The notes under the pieces: model-generated
Database searches by the model: none
Seen by the model: only the letters and a program-made list of their open reading frames with translations
Told to the model about the DNA's origin: nothing
Position numbers and translations under genes: made by a program
Part shown: piece by piece, positions 33,496 to 43,961 of the stretch
Layout of the letters: each line of letters opens with the position of its first letter
How positions within the stretch are numbered: position 1 is the stretch's first letter
DNA from: Odontocerum albicorne
Taxonomy: Eukaryota; Arthropoda; Insecta; Trichoptera; Odontoceridae
Assembly (NCBI GenBank): GCA_949825065.1
Contig: OX463844.1
Location: 496,001 to 560,000 of the forward strand
DNA: 64,000 nucleotides
Direction of reading: 5' to 3'

Positions 33496-34569
33496 TGCAT
33501 CCCATATATTAATGATAAAATTCAATACAACAACAAAGTAAAGCTACAGATATATACATTATCTTTTTCTATTGCATTGCATTCGTTTACAAGTTTTGTT
33601 TTTTTTACTTTATAAATTTTTATTTAAACGTATGTAACGCAGTCATTAGTAATACAAATCCCCACCATAATCACATTATACAAAAATAAATCATGCGCCA
33701 AATCTTCCTAAGCAGGTTGTTAGTGCGCTCATTAAGTTATTTAAAATATTGTCAAGAAAGAAAAAGAGAGAGGGAAAAAAAATCGTCAAACCGCGCTAAG
33801 GTGTTTGATTTTTGTACGATAAAAGTATGATGTATAGCGCCATATTAAGTATCAATTCATCATAAATATATAATGTAAAATGATTTTGTGTCTAAGAGAT
33901 TAAGTCTAACATCTGCCATTTACATTTCTCTTGGCATAGTTTCTGTCGCTTTGGTTTTATGGGTCGGATATTGTTTGTAAATATAATATGTCGCTGAAAT
34001 GTCACTACTTGCGCCGTGCGGCGAGATTAGGAATATGGAGGCAACATTGTCGCGATAATGTCTGGAAACTAAATCTGAACGAGCGCTCGGAATACTTCTC
34101 AGACTTAAGCTAATACACAGTTAAGCATATCGCGGCTTTCGCACCTCACAGACATCAATGAAGGCGCAAGGAACAGAATCAGGAGCAGGAGCAGGAGCTG
34201 TTACAGCGTGCCTCAGGTTGCTAATCTCGACACCATTAACCTATTTTCTGAAGGTTTATATTAACCGAGCGACCGTACCAATGCGCTGTTTATTTTGAAT
34301 ATAACCTAAGTTCTGTACGGAATCGTAACCGCCGATCATAATAAAACCGCGTTGATTGTTCTTTTCTCATAATAAAAAAGGAAATCTATGAACACTCCTA
34401 TCTATTGAGTCTTGATAAAATTAATAAATCAAGAAATTGAAAAAATATCAGCAGTGCCATCAGTTATTGAAAGTGATTTCCATTTGTAATCTTCATGTGA
34501 ATTCATTATATAGTTAACAGTCCACAAATAATAAAAATAAAAAACGAGCCTGTTGTATTACAATTAAAT
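33496..34569. other. No recognisable gene
   Basis: Contains a short 'CAGGAG' run at 34178-34198. Nothing else was assigned. Confidence 0.4.
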
Positions 34570-34660
34570 ACACTATGTTTTGTAACTTGTTTAGTCAAAC
34601 AATGTTTATTCCACTTATGTTAATATAACGGTATAACCCTACTGGTTTCAAGCACAAACA
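34570..34660 (-). mobile_element. Hammerhead-like motif element, partial copy
   Basis: 'TTTATTCCACTTATGTTAAT', 'ACGGTATAACCCTACTGGTT' and 'TCAAGCAC' match the outer part of the family. The CTGANGA half is missing. Confidence 0.6.
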
Positions 34661-34925
34661 ATGTTCATTCCGTTTATAGTTAAGGCATTAACGTTGTGGA
34701 GATTTAAAAATATTGTAATTTATTTTTATCAAACACTGTTTATTCCACTTTTTTGTGACGGTATAACCCTACCGGTTTCAAGGCTTACACCTCATCTTCA
34801 GGGGAGCGCAAACAAGAAGTCTTGTTTGCGCTCCCCTGAAGATAAAGTGAAAGCCTTGAAACCGGTAGGGTTATACCGTCACAAAAAAGTGGAATAAACA
34901 GTGTTTGATAAAAATAAATTACAAT
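34661..34925. mobile_element. Hammerhead-like motif element, head-to-head hairpin of 105-bp arms
   Basis: 34712-34816 and 34821-34925 are near-perfect inverted repeats with the 4-base loop AAGT. Each arm runs 'ATTGTAATTTATTTTTATCA', 'AACACTGTTTATTCCAC', 'GACGGTATAACCCTACCGGT', 'TTCAAGGC' to 'AGGGGAGCGCAAACAAG'. The outer flank 34661-34711 ('GTTAAGGCATTAACGTTG') recurs at 37.44 kb and, inverted, in the 52-bp array at 35.09 kb. Confidence 0.88.
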
Positions 34926-35100
34926 GTTTATTCCACTTATGTTAATACAACGGTAAAACCCTACCGGTTTCAAGCACAAATAATAATTCCCGTATTGTTT
35001 GTGTTCCTCTGATGATGAGGTGAAAACCTTGAAACCGGAAGGGTTATGCCGCTGTGAAAAGTGAAATGAAGAATATTTGACAAAACAAGTTACAATGTTT
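34926..35100 (+). mobile_element. Hammerhead-like motif element, copy with CTGATGA core
   Basis: A 70-bp partial copy (34926-34980, minus) is followed by a plus copy with 'GTGTTCCTCTGATGATGAGG', 'TGAAAACCTTGAAACCGG' at 35001-35038 and the terminal 'ACAAGTTACAAT'. CTGATGA lies at 35009-35015 and GAAAC at 35031-35035. Between them GAGGT and ACCTT can pair around a GAAA loop. Confidence 0.65.
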
Positions 35101-35292
35101 TGAAACCTCCAAAATGTATTAATGCATTAACTATAAACAAGTTACAATGTTTTGAAACGTCCACAGTGTATTAATGCATTCACTCTAAACAAGTTACAAT
35201 GTTTTGAAACCTCTACATTGTATTAATGCATTATTTCTAAACAAGTTACAATGTTTTGAAACCTCCACAGTGTATTAATGCATTAACTCGAA
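35085..35292 (+). repeat. 52-bp tandem array, 4 units
   Basis: The unit is 'AACAAGTTACAATGTTTTGA', 'AACCTCCACAGTGTATTAAT' and 'GCATTAACTCTA'. It is the reverse complement of the outer flank of the hairpin element (compare 34675-34720 and 37440-37490). The array therefore belongs to that element's terminus. Confidence 0.85.
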
Positions 35293-35699
35293 ATAAAACC
35301 ATATAAAAATTTATTTACTTAATATAAATTTAAAAAAAAAAATCCTTCGTTAATAAATGAATATGAGATAATTAGTTAGTTAAAAAAACTGTTTAATGCT
35401 ATATATAAAAACACGTATTTAATGAAAATTGAAGACTTGATGAAGCTACGAGTATTTCTTTGGTACATTATATTTTGAATTACGCAGCTATTGAAAATGA
35501 TAACACCAATAGCAGTTTTCAGATTCTGTACTATTTTTATATTCATATATAATTATTGCAATAAATAACTATTATTAATTATCAAGTTGAAAATTAACAA
35601 AGGCCACACTGTCTTCGTCCTTAAAGCGTTTGTTAAATCCCACGATAATTCCTTTCGGCTATGTGTGAAGATTATTGCATATATTCAGGCGTTTTACGT
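35293..35699. other. AT-rich spacer
   Basis: Nothing assigned. Confidence 0.4.
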
Positions 35700-35707
35700 G
35701 TTCTAAG

Positions 35708-36765
35708 CAGGGCTGTGGAGTCGGAGTCGGAGTTGGAGTCGGAGTCGCGGAGTCGCGGTATTTGGGCCGGAGTCGGAGTAGGAGTCGTAAAAAACTAGCG
35801 ACTCCGACTAATTTTTCGTTAAAATTTAAAATACATTTTTTTTAAATTACTATAATGAATGTGTATTGTGCACGAATATTAAACTTGCAGGCGCAAGTCG
35901 CGCCGATATGGTGAATCACCGAGATCCATTTAATGCATAAAGTCTACGAAAATGTGTTTGTCTCCTTCTTTCTCACGTCGAAAGAAAATACTGTTGGCTG
36001 GGATCTATGTTAACCCCATGGTTCGATCCATATTGACGGAAGAACAAATAAATAGAGCGAAAAACGCTCTGTTTGAATTAACCGTTCGTATGAAAGGCCT
36101 TCGACTAGAAAAAGAGACGACAGCAGACAGCGTACACGAAGTATCATCATCTTCATCCGACACCGCTGAATCTGAAGACGATTTTGAAAAATATCTCAAT
36201 GAACAAGATAAACTAAAACGTCCTCGTTTGAATCACAGTCCCAATATAGATGAAGGAGACTCTATTTCAAAATTTAAAATTGAATTTTATGATGCATTGA
36301 AAATAATGGAAAAAATTGTCCGAACTTATAAGTTAAATGTTGAAATGGCAATACAGCGGTATCTAGAAATCGTAAAAGATTCAGCATTGATCGTTACAGC
36401 ATTACCGCCAACCCAAGTATCCGTAGAGCGGTTATTTTCCGCTATTAAAATTCTCAATTCTGATTTGAGAGCCTCTACGAATACAGATTTAATAGAAGCA
36501 ATGTTGTTTTTAAGAATAAATTCTAATAAATAATTATTAAAGTTTGATCTTGTTTTATTTTTATCCCTATAACATGAAAAAAATGGCTATATGCAAAGGT
36601 AGGAAACAACCTGCTAAAATTGAGCTTTTTTGAGTCGGAGTTGTAGAGTCGGAGTTGTGGAGTCGGAGTCGTGGAGTCGGAGTTGTGGAGTCGGAGTCGT
36701 ATTGTTGGTAAATATAGGAATCGGAGTCGGAGTCGTGTTTTTTTTTAAGCGACTCCACATCCCTG
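35708..36765 (+). mobile_element. hAT DNA transposon, internally deleted, 1058 bp
   Basis: Bounded by inverted ends CAGGGCTGTGGAGTCGG and its partner CAGGGATGTGGAGTCGC (15 of 17 match). A perfect 8-bp target duplication GTTCTAAG lies at 35700-35707 and 36766-36773. An 8-bp duplication and CAGGG-type ends are diagnostic of the hAT superfamily. Both subterminal regions carry strings of the hexamer GGAGTC (35714-35790 and 36632-36736, same strand). The interior keeps only the C-terminal part of the transposase. Confidence 0.95.
35952..36533 (+). pseudogene. hAT transposase C-terminal remnant (193 aa)
   Basis: Open frame carrying the end of a hAT transposase. Residues 12-50 (ILLAGIYVNPMVRSILTEEQ) match the segment after the RNase-H core. 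A serine/acidic linker follows (about 64-85). Residues 148-193 are the dimerisation domain, with ALPPTQVSVERLFSAIKILN, SDLRAS and EAMLFLRIN. A full hAT transposase is about 600 residues. The BED zinc finger and the catalytic aspartates are missing, so it is inactive. The frame is uninterrupted, so the deletion or insertion may be recent. The methionine at 35952 is probably not the original start. Confidence 0.92.
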
Positions 36766-36773
36766 GTTCTAAG

Positions 36774-36914
36774 GGATCTTAAATTGCAACGACATATTAT
36801 AGTGTAACCATAATAAAATATACATACATGTTGGACATTTTGTAAACCTTCATGTTGGACATTTTGTAAACAATAAAACTTAACGACATTATTGTCATGT
36901 AGCCATTACGTCTT
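36774..36914. other. Spacer with a short direct duplication
   Basis: 'CATGTTGGACATTTTGTAAAC' minus its last base occurs twice, at about 36827 and 36850. Confidence 0.5.
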
Positions 36915-37160
36915 ACCGACCAGAATAATGGATGCATCGGAGAATGCTACGGATACCCTGGACGGATATGCTCAGCAACACAAGGGTTCTTCAAAGAGCC
37001 AAAGTTGATAGAGAGTTGCTGACTAATATTAAAATCCGAAAGGTGTCCTATTTGGCTCATGTACTTAGAGGAGCAAAGTACAAATTACTGCACCTGATCA
37101 TCCAAGGCAAAATAGAGGGTCGAAGAGGTGTTGGCAGGAGGCAAATCGCGCCACGCTACG
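36915..37160 (+). pseudogene. LINE B C-terminal fragment, second copy
   Basis: Reads HRRMLRIPWTDMLSNTRVLQ, KIRKVSYLAHVLRGAKYKLL, and QGKIEGRRGVGRRQI, then diverges abruptly at about 37146. It extends further upstream than the 23.6-kb copy but lacks the SWLxNIR end. Truncated at both ends. Confidence 0.88.
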
Positions 37161-37435
37161 TGACTATTACAGTCACCTAGTAGCGTAGCTCTAAGCACCA
37201 ATCGAGCCTCCTACCTGTGTGGCCGAGGCCTTACTAATTTTATGCACACTTAAATCTAGTTCCATCACTACTATGAATATCTTACAAACTTTTTATATAC
37301 ACATATGTGCGTATTGATAATAATTGATTTAAAAAGGACCCTTTCGAGTATATTTAACTCTCGTCGTATAAAAAATAATCTAGCTTTTAACATGAATCGA
37401 ACCTACACTCACGCTGGAAATATGTAAAAAGTATT
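37161..37435. other. No recognisable gene
   Basis: 'GTAGCGTGGC'-like short inverted words at 37150-37190 are noted only. Confidence 0.35.
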
Positions 37436-37625
37436 GTGTTGTTTATAGTTAAAGCATTAACGTTGTGGAGGTTTAAAGACATTGTAATTTATTTTTATCA
37501 AACACTGCAGCATTTAGTCTTGTTTGCGCTCCCCCGAAGATGAAGTGAAAGTCTTAAAACCGGTAGGGTTATACCGTCACAAAAAAGTGGAATAAACAGT
37601 GTTTGATAAAAATAAATTACAATAA
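37436..37625 (+). mobile_element. Hammerhead-like motif element, copy with inverted ends
   Basis: 27-bp inverted ends (37481-37507 and about 37596-37622, 'ATTGTAATTTATTTTTATCA' + 'AACACTG'). Between them lies one plus-strand arm with CCGAAGA, 'GTCTTAAAACCGGTAGGG' and 'TTATACCGTCAC'. It is the same family as the 34.7-kb hairpin with most of the left arm deleted. The core has decayed (GAAAC has become AAAAC). Confidence 0.82.
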
Positions 37626-38066
37626 AAAGTATTAATATTATGTGTTGAGTGTAACATAACAATACATATGGAGCAATTATTGGAATTTGTTTAGAAAATA
37701 TCTTTCAATTGTCTTCAAGGTACAAATAAAAATCAATTTTTTTTTTAGTAAAGATGTTTAAGAAAAGTTGACTTTTTGTACTGCGGAGCTTTCAGAACCA
37801 AAAGAGAAGAAGAGAAAAGTTAAATATATTAAACGATTATGTTTGTAAACTTTAAAGCCTCATTACTAGAAGGTTAGCTCGTTCGGTGTGTGTTGAAAAA
37901 AAGGGTGGGGCGCTTAAAACATCTTCTATCCTCGCGACCGGGCTCGTCCTCTATTGGTGGGGGTGTATTTCGATTTAGAGGATGTTATGAGATTAGCTCT
38001 GACCTTTACAAAGCTTCTTTCTTAAATATATTTTTTCATTACATTTAAGTGTATTATTTTAGGATA
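37626..38066. other. Spacer
   Basis: A G/C-rich block at 37890-37990 resembles 55510-55600 weakly ('GGTGGGGGTGTAT'). Confidence 0.35.
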
Positions 38067-38068
38067 TA

Positions 38069-38627
38069 CAGCGTGTCGCAAAAAATATATCCACAATTTT
38101 AATGATTATAAAGTCTGTATTTTTTATTTATTAGCATACAGTTAGATCCCTTTCAACGTTCACAATAAACTACATAATTTTTTTTTGTAATTTGTTTTAT
38201 CAAACGTTGTTTATTACACTTTTTGGTTTTTTATACTTAGCGCCTGTTTTCAAACACATGAATATTGTGATCTAGACACTAGACATTGCTGGCAACGTGA
38301 TGTAACGGAATCACAAACATCGAGAATCATTTCATTTGGTATTTGGGCACATTATCTTTCAATGGCTACTCGCAATTCATCAATGGTTTCAGGTTTCTTT
38401 AGCATAAACTTTATTCTTGAGAAATCCCCAAAATTTAATGTCTACTACCGCGTTTTCGTACTTCCAGTAGTACTTCAAAATAAACTTTCTTTGTTCAAAA
38501 CTAAGTTTGCTGGTTTCAGCCATTATTTCTCAACGGTTAAATCTAAAACAAAAAAAGATTCAGCTATTAAAGTGTGGATACATTTTTTTTGCGACACCCG
38601 GGTGGATAATTTTTTTACGACACCCTG
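38069..38627 (-). mobile_element. Tc1/mariner-type element, deleted, 559 bp
   Basis: Inverted ends CAGCGTGTCGCAAAAAATAT and CAGGGTGTCGTAAAAAAATT, flanked by TA (38067-38068 and 38628-38629), the target duplication of the Tc1/mariner superfamily. The minus strand keeps a transposase C-terminal scrap: KPETIDELRVAIER, QIPNEMILDVCDSV and RCQQCL, similar to the 'P.TIEELK..I...IP...' end of such transposases. The right end is doubled: 'GTGGATACATTTTTTTTGCG' precedes 'GTGGATAATTTTTTTACGAC'. No DDE residues remain. Confidence 0.85.
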
Positions 38628-38629
38628 TA

Positions 38630-39454
38630 TATGAACATATTGTACTATAATATACTGCTACCGATAAAGAAACTAATATTTAATTTTTAAATTTTTTTCA
38701 AAACATCTGTTATTCATAAATAAAGAAAAAAAGATGAGATACATTGACAGGAAGATATGTATACAGACAAGCGTAGATATTATTGAGTTTAAAGAACAAA
38801 TGATTAAATATTTCTTAGATCCCTTCACACGCGCAAAATGGGCCATCTTTTAACAATCTATTCATCCATCCTGTCATGTAGCTAATGACATCGTGACTCC
38901 CATGATAGCCCTTGACGACTTCACTCTAACTATCCCTGCATTCCGCAGTTTGAAGGGCAGTTTTTAAGGGTAGACTTGTTGCGTTTCTCACTTGTCAATC
39001 CAGTGCATTGGGGCTTTTCCTCTTAATAATCAATATATCAGGCAATCTATCCTCCAAGATAATCAATCTACCAGTCTGTGTCACAATCTTAAATATTTAG
39101 AATACTATATGCTCACTCCTTACCTGAAATAAGATGGCTGTCAGTCGAGGGAATATTTCTTGTATTTGTTAGTTTAATTGTCCAATGTCTTTAGTGATTA
39201 ATGTGAATATGTTTATAGTGATAAGTTGATTATGTTGCATGATGGATGTGTTTAAATTATTTGTTTGGGGTATACTTTGGCAAAACAAATCTGAAAAAAA
39301 AAAAACAAAATAATTTCTATTTGGAATTAACATCTTGGAAGGATATGTTAATTTGAGGATAATTTATGTGATTTTGCTACATTTGTCCGATATGCAAAGG
39401 TTTTTATTTGAACTTCCCAATTTTTAACTTTTTCATAAGATGATGATCGAAAGT
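38630..39454. other. AT-rich spacer
   Basis: Nothing assigned. Confidence 0.4.
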
Positions 39455-39725
39455 ATTAACTAGGGTTTTTTTTATGACGACTCTGAATTAGAAGAATAAA
39501 GTAATATGAACATTCGAATAACTCGATCATTTTTTTATGACGACTCTGATATTAGAAGAATAAAGTAATGTGAATATTCGAATAACTCGATCATTTTTTT
39601 ATGACGACTCTGATATTAGAAGAATAAAGTAATGTGAATATTCGAATAACTCGATCATTTTTTTATGACGACTCTGATATTAAAATAATAAAATAATATG
39701 AACATTCAAATAATTAGATCATTTT
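39455..39725 (+). repeat. 64-bp tandem array, about 4 units
   Basis: The unit is 'CGACTCTGATATTAGAAGAA', 'TAAAGTAATGTGAATATTCG', 'AATAACTCGATCATTTTTTT' and 'ATGA'. The middle units are nearly identical; the outer ones are diverged. Confidence 0.88.
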
Positions 39726-41025
39726 TCAGTTATCATTCCTTATTTTCTAGATAGCTAGATACCTGAAATAGTTCAGGTAAATAAATTGAAAGGAAAAACA
39801 CTCAAAAACAGACATCATAAATGTTAGTTTTGTAGCTTTGAGAAACATGAAAGAAGACGATTCCAAGAATCCACTTTATGGGAAACTTAATAAAATAACT
39901 GCGTATGAACCATGGGAATCACAATGGGCAATACTCACACATTCTCTAGGGGGCACCATTCCTGACTGCGTCATTCCTCGGAGACATGGCGCGTGGAAGG
40001 CTGCCGCTAGAGAAGGAGGCGGGAGGCAGGAGGCAGGAGGCGAGGATAAGGGTGAAGTGATGAAGGATTAGCCTTATGCCTCTAGTGAAGTCGTCAAGGA
40101 GTGAACGAAGGAAACCCTATATTCCTATGAAATCTAATTTTAAGGATCTCCTTATATTATTCAGGGATAAAATGAACTCTTTTCACATTTTTTTTGACAA
40201 AAATAAAAAAAAAAAATATTTTTACAAATAATTCGAAGTACAAAGGTCTGTATAAAGGATCTCTAATTTAAAACTGATTTTTAAAGGTTTCAAATTATCG
40301 AAAACTAAAAGTCGACTCTTTGGGACCATAAAATTTTCCATGATATATGAAAATGTGGCAATACCTTCCCAGCCCAGCACGCAACTTACACATAATAATA
40401 AGCATTATATTTTGTAATTTTGTAATATCGTTAACTTAAATATTTGCAATAATTGAAAATTCTACATTTGGTTTCTTTAATTTAAAGTTTGCATCTTCGA
40501 TACACCTTGATAAATACTGAATTGATAACCATTCAATGTGTATGTGCATTGTTTTCAAACATTCTGTTTTTATGTATATTATTCTACAGCAATGCAAAAT
40601 TTGATAAAAATAAAAGTAATATGCACGTATTAGTTGTATCGATATATGCAGAGAAAGAAGGGGTTGTATTGTATTGTACATATTTTTAAAGCATCCCACA
40701 CATAAATCTTTGCGTTTGATTATCTATCCTCCGAGATCTATCGGAAAAATATAAATTATGGCAAAACTGAACAACAAGTTTGTGTTTGTAGTCCAGTATT
40801 ATGCGGAGTGGGGCGTGTAGGGGACTTGGGGTGGCGGTCAATGATGGGGTGGGAAGTAAAAGGGTTGGAGATAAATCGGTCTAGTTGCAGGAGTAAAATA
40901 TCAGATATACATATTCCATACTAAATTCCACACATGGGGGATATTCCATACTTCAAATCAAAGATAACGATTTTACAAATTAAATAAATTAATGCATTCA
41001 TACATAACCATCCCGCCATGTCTTT
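39726..41025. other. No recognisable gene
   Basis: A GC-richer block with 'GGAGGCGGGAGGCAGGAGGC' lies at about 40014-40045. Frames at 39838-40071 and 40436-40699 show no family motif. Confidence 0.4.
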
Positions 41026-41235
41026 TTTGAGGTAGACAGATATGACAGAATTGTACGCCTTTCTATCTATGCTCACAGCTTCATTTTGTCAAAACATACT
41101 TGTCTTACATTTTCTTTTGTTTCTCATACTTCCTACCTTTCTTCCCTCAGTTGAAATTTTTCCAAATATCTGTTTCCTCGGACTACCTTTTTTTCGTTCT
41201 CCAATAATTTAATTTCGTAACATTATGTTAACATT
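41026..41235 (-). pseudogene. LINE C 3'-end relic
   Basis: Begins with a decayed 'CCCGCCATGTC...GGTAGACAGA' terminus. It continues with C/T-rich minus-coding sequence like that at 45.65 kb and 47.6 kb. Too decayed to translate reliably. Confidence 0.45.
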
Positions 41236-41695
41236 AACATTAACCCATTTCCAGATTTTTTGTTCAACTCTATTTGTTCAACTCTACTTGTCTTGGTCTA
41301 TGACAAATAGTTAAACTACATGAAGATAATTTATATAGCCCCGTACAGGGAGCCGAGTCTTCTCAAAGTCAAACAATATGTTTACTGGACCATTATTTAC
41401 TTTATCAAACATTGTTATATCTGATATTCAACGCGACTTTGACTCCTAGGGGGGTCTCGGTAAAATATCAAGGCGTCGCTAAAATAGAAATAAGATACGT
41501 GTACATATGGAAAATAATACATTTTCTGAGAAAAATGAATGCATTTATTTTTGAAAAAAATAATAACCCAAGTCATTGTTATAAAATGTATACGTTTTTG
41601 CAGGATATGCTGCAAAGTTTTCTTTTATATTTTGGGGGTTTGCAAGATTTAAAAAGTTGAGAAACAATGTTCTAAAAAGCGTTGTTATTAAAACA
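41236..41695. other. AT-rich spacer
   Basis: 'TTATCAAACATTGTTATA' at about 41402 weakly recalls the hairpin element end. Confidence 0.35.
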
Positions 41696-41930
41696 TCCAG
41701 GTCATCGCCATCATTCCAATCACGCCATTGCCCTATTGGGTAGAGATAAAGACCTATACTTCATTTAATTTTGGAATACGTGTTTCGCTTCTGCTACATC
41801 CATGCACCTCGTCATGTTTTTTCTCCTGCTATGAAGACTTTCCATTCTTCCCTCTTTAAGAGTTTGGTCACGCTACGTTTTTCTTGGTCCAACAATTCCA
41901 ACTATTTTTGATTGCTAATTGAAACGACAT
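41696..41930 (-). pseudogene. LINE C 3'-end relic
   Basis: 'CATTGCCCTATTGGGTAGAG' followed by 'CATCCATGCACCTCGTCATG'. This is the same layout as the LINE C 3' ends at 45.65 and 47.6 kb, with stops in all frames. Confidence 0.5.
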
Positions 41931-42009
41931 GTTACAATCTTGATTTTAAAGAAAATAATTCTAATTCAAATTATTTCAATTAACATAATAATATTACACT
42001 TTCGTTGTT

Positions 42010-42197
42010 AACATTACATTCTGGTGGGCTTAGTGCCATGTGCCAATAACTTTCCACCAACCAGAAAGATTTGAAAGAAACCTAAAGTGAAAATCAGAGT
42101 GGAATTATTTATAAAATATAGGTTCCAACGGGATTCAAACCCACAGCACCCATATTGGAAAACATGTATCTTATCAACTAGGCTACAGAGGTCGTCA
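42010..42197 (-). mobile_element. tRNA-derived SINE, nearly full length
   Basis: Minus strand. Head with 'CCTAGTTGATAAGATAC', box B 'GGGTTTGAATCCCGTTGG', linker 'ATTCCACTCTGATTTTCAC', tail 'CTGGTTGGTGGAAAGTTATT' and 'GGCACTAAGCCCACCAG'. Confidence 0.88.
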
Positions 42198-42421
42198 TTC
42201 CTTGTTCTACAGTAATAGATCTTATACGTAACGCTCTCATTTACACTGTTTTTATTTTGTCTTCATCGTTGTTCTATCACGTATAAAATTGTATTTTCTA
42301 GGGTATTTTTTTCCACCATTTAAATAATGTTGCAATCGATTGTGTTAGCAATGAAATATTGTTAAGATAAGATATACAATAACATTGATGGTGGATACTG
42401 GAAATGGAGTCAAGTATAGTG
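42198..42421. other. Spacer
   Basis: Nothing assigned. Confidence 0.4.
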
Positions 42422-42423
42422 TA

Positions 42424-43277
42424 CAGAAAGCCCTCGACTTTTACACATAATTGGTTCCTGAAAATGTATGCGAATGTTGAATGTTCGAAAGAAGCGGGAT
42501 GTAAAAAAACATCAAAAATCGTATTTTAAAATATCTAATTATCAATAATAATATTTATTTATCAAAAAAATATATCAAAAATATTTATTTATCAACATAC
42601 ATAATTAAGTTAACGAGGCGTGTTTAAGTGCTTTCAGGTGTTTTCTTTATAAACTTGTCAAGAGTTAGTTGAATACCACCCTTTTTTTTCTCATGCTGTG
42701 TCTTTCTCAATCTTGTGCCCTACGTTTTCTTTCTCTATTGGGATCAAATTCTTCCATGATAGTAAAAAAATTGCCAAGATGCATGAAGGCTTCATTCATA
42801 TTTTTTATTGTCAAAAACTTGACGATTTTATCAGCTTCTTCCTCCCTCTCATTGTGTATTTCATTTAACTCTTGTTGCTCAATTAAGTATTCATTTGACA
42901 GAGGTACTGAGTAAGATTCAATCAACTCGTTAACATCTTCGTTGTTGACGTCCAAGTTTAGTTCATTCATTAGGCTAACTATTTCATCTGTGATAGTTTC
43001 CGGAGTTTCTTCAGAATTTATGAAATCACTCATCATTTGTGGGCATAATTGTTTCCAGGAACCTTTCATTGTTCTCTTTTATTTCAGCCCACGAGTCTCC
43101 AATATTGTTTATTGCGTTCCATATATTATAGTTCTTTCAAAAAAGTGGGAGCGACTGCTTGGAAGCGAACAATTTTTGCATTATCGACAAAAATCTTTAA
43201 AAAATTGAATTTTAAAAAATGTGCGGATTAGCGAATTGTGCGAAAGTAGAATGTACGAAAGTCGAGGGCCGCCTGTG
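42424..43277 (-). mobile_element. Tigger/pogo-type DNA transposon, deleted, 854 bp
   Basis: Inverted ends share GCCCTCGACTTT: right end CACAGGCGGCCCTCGACTTT, left end CAGAAAGCCCTCGACTTTTA. TA flanks both sides (42422-42423 and 43278-43279). The ends and the transposase remnant fit the pogo/Tigger branch of Tc1/mariner. Tigger elements are usually about 2.5 kb, so two-thirds is missing. Confidence 0.9.
42707..43150 (-). pseudogene. Tigger transposase C-terminal remnant
   Basis: The open frame of 120 residues from 43069 starts MKGSWKQLCPQMMSDF. It continues with an acidic region (NEDVNELIES, EQQELNEI), the layout of the C-terminal part of Tigger/TIGD-type transposases. Upstream in another frame, YNIWNAINNIGDSWAEIKE belongs to the same protein, so a frameshift separates the two parts. 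The DNA-binding domain and the DDE catalytic domain are absent. The methionine at 43069 falls in the middle of the family protein. Confidence 0.88.
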
Positions 43278-43279
43278 TA

Positions 43280-43961
43280 TATGAAATGTTCATATACTAC
43301 AATATAATCAATTTCGATTGGACGTCCAAAAAAGGGTTGTATTCAAGTGCTTCCTAAAGCCGCACCCGCCATCTACATTTCAAGCCCTAAGAGGTAGACC
43401 ATTCCATGCCACAGGACCAGCAATGCCAAAAGTTATATCATAATACCCCACTCTATTGGATCATTACGGAATAATCAATTTACTGGATGGAAAATTTGAT
43501 TGAAGTTTTCAAACTCATCATCAACTATGTTCCTATTTACCAACCAAAAAACAAGTACAATGGCTGAGAAACAAGCTGTAAGAAGACAAAAAACGGTGCA
43601 TTAATTTAATGTCGTTACAAGTCGGGTAATGTATTTGCTTGTAGTGAGGGTGGGGGCGGTTAAGGAGCTTTACACTTAATATCAATATTATGCTCCAGAC
43701 TCCCACTCGAGGGAAACTTCCTTTGTCTCTTTTCTGGTGACTTGGAGCACCGCGACTCCAGTCGGGACCTCGACAGGATTACGTCGTTACGGTGTTTTGC
43801 GGCAGGTGGGACGAAATGTGATCTCGAGGCTGGAAGTTGAGGAAGAAGCGATCGCGAAATCATTTTATTTTTATTTAAAAAAAAAATCATAAATTGAAAT
43901 CATTAATTATGTGACTTTTGAAAGCATATTTTTATTTTGTAAAATTTACGCATTGTTTTAA
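43280..43961. other. No recognisable gene
   Basis: A GC-richer block at 43690-43850; a minus frame at 43660-43890 has no motif. Confidence 0.4.
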
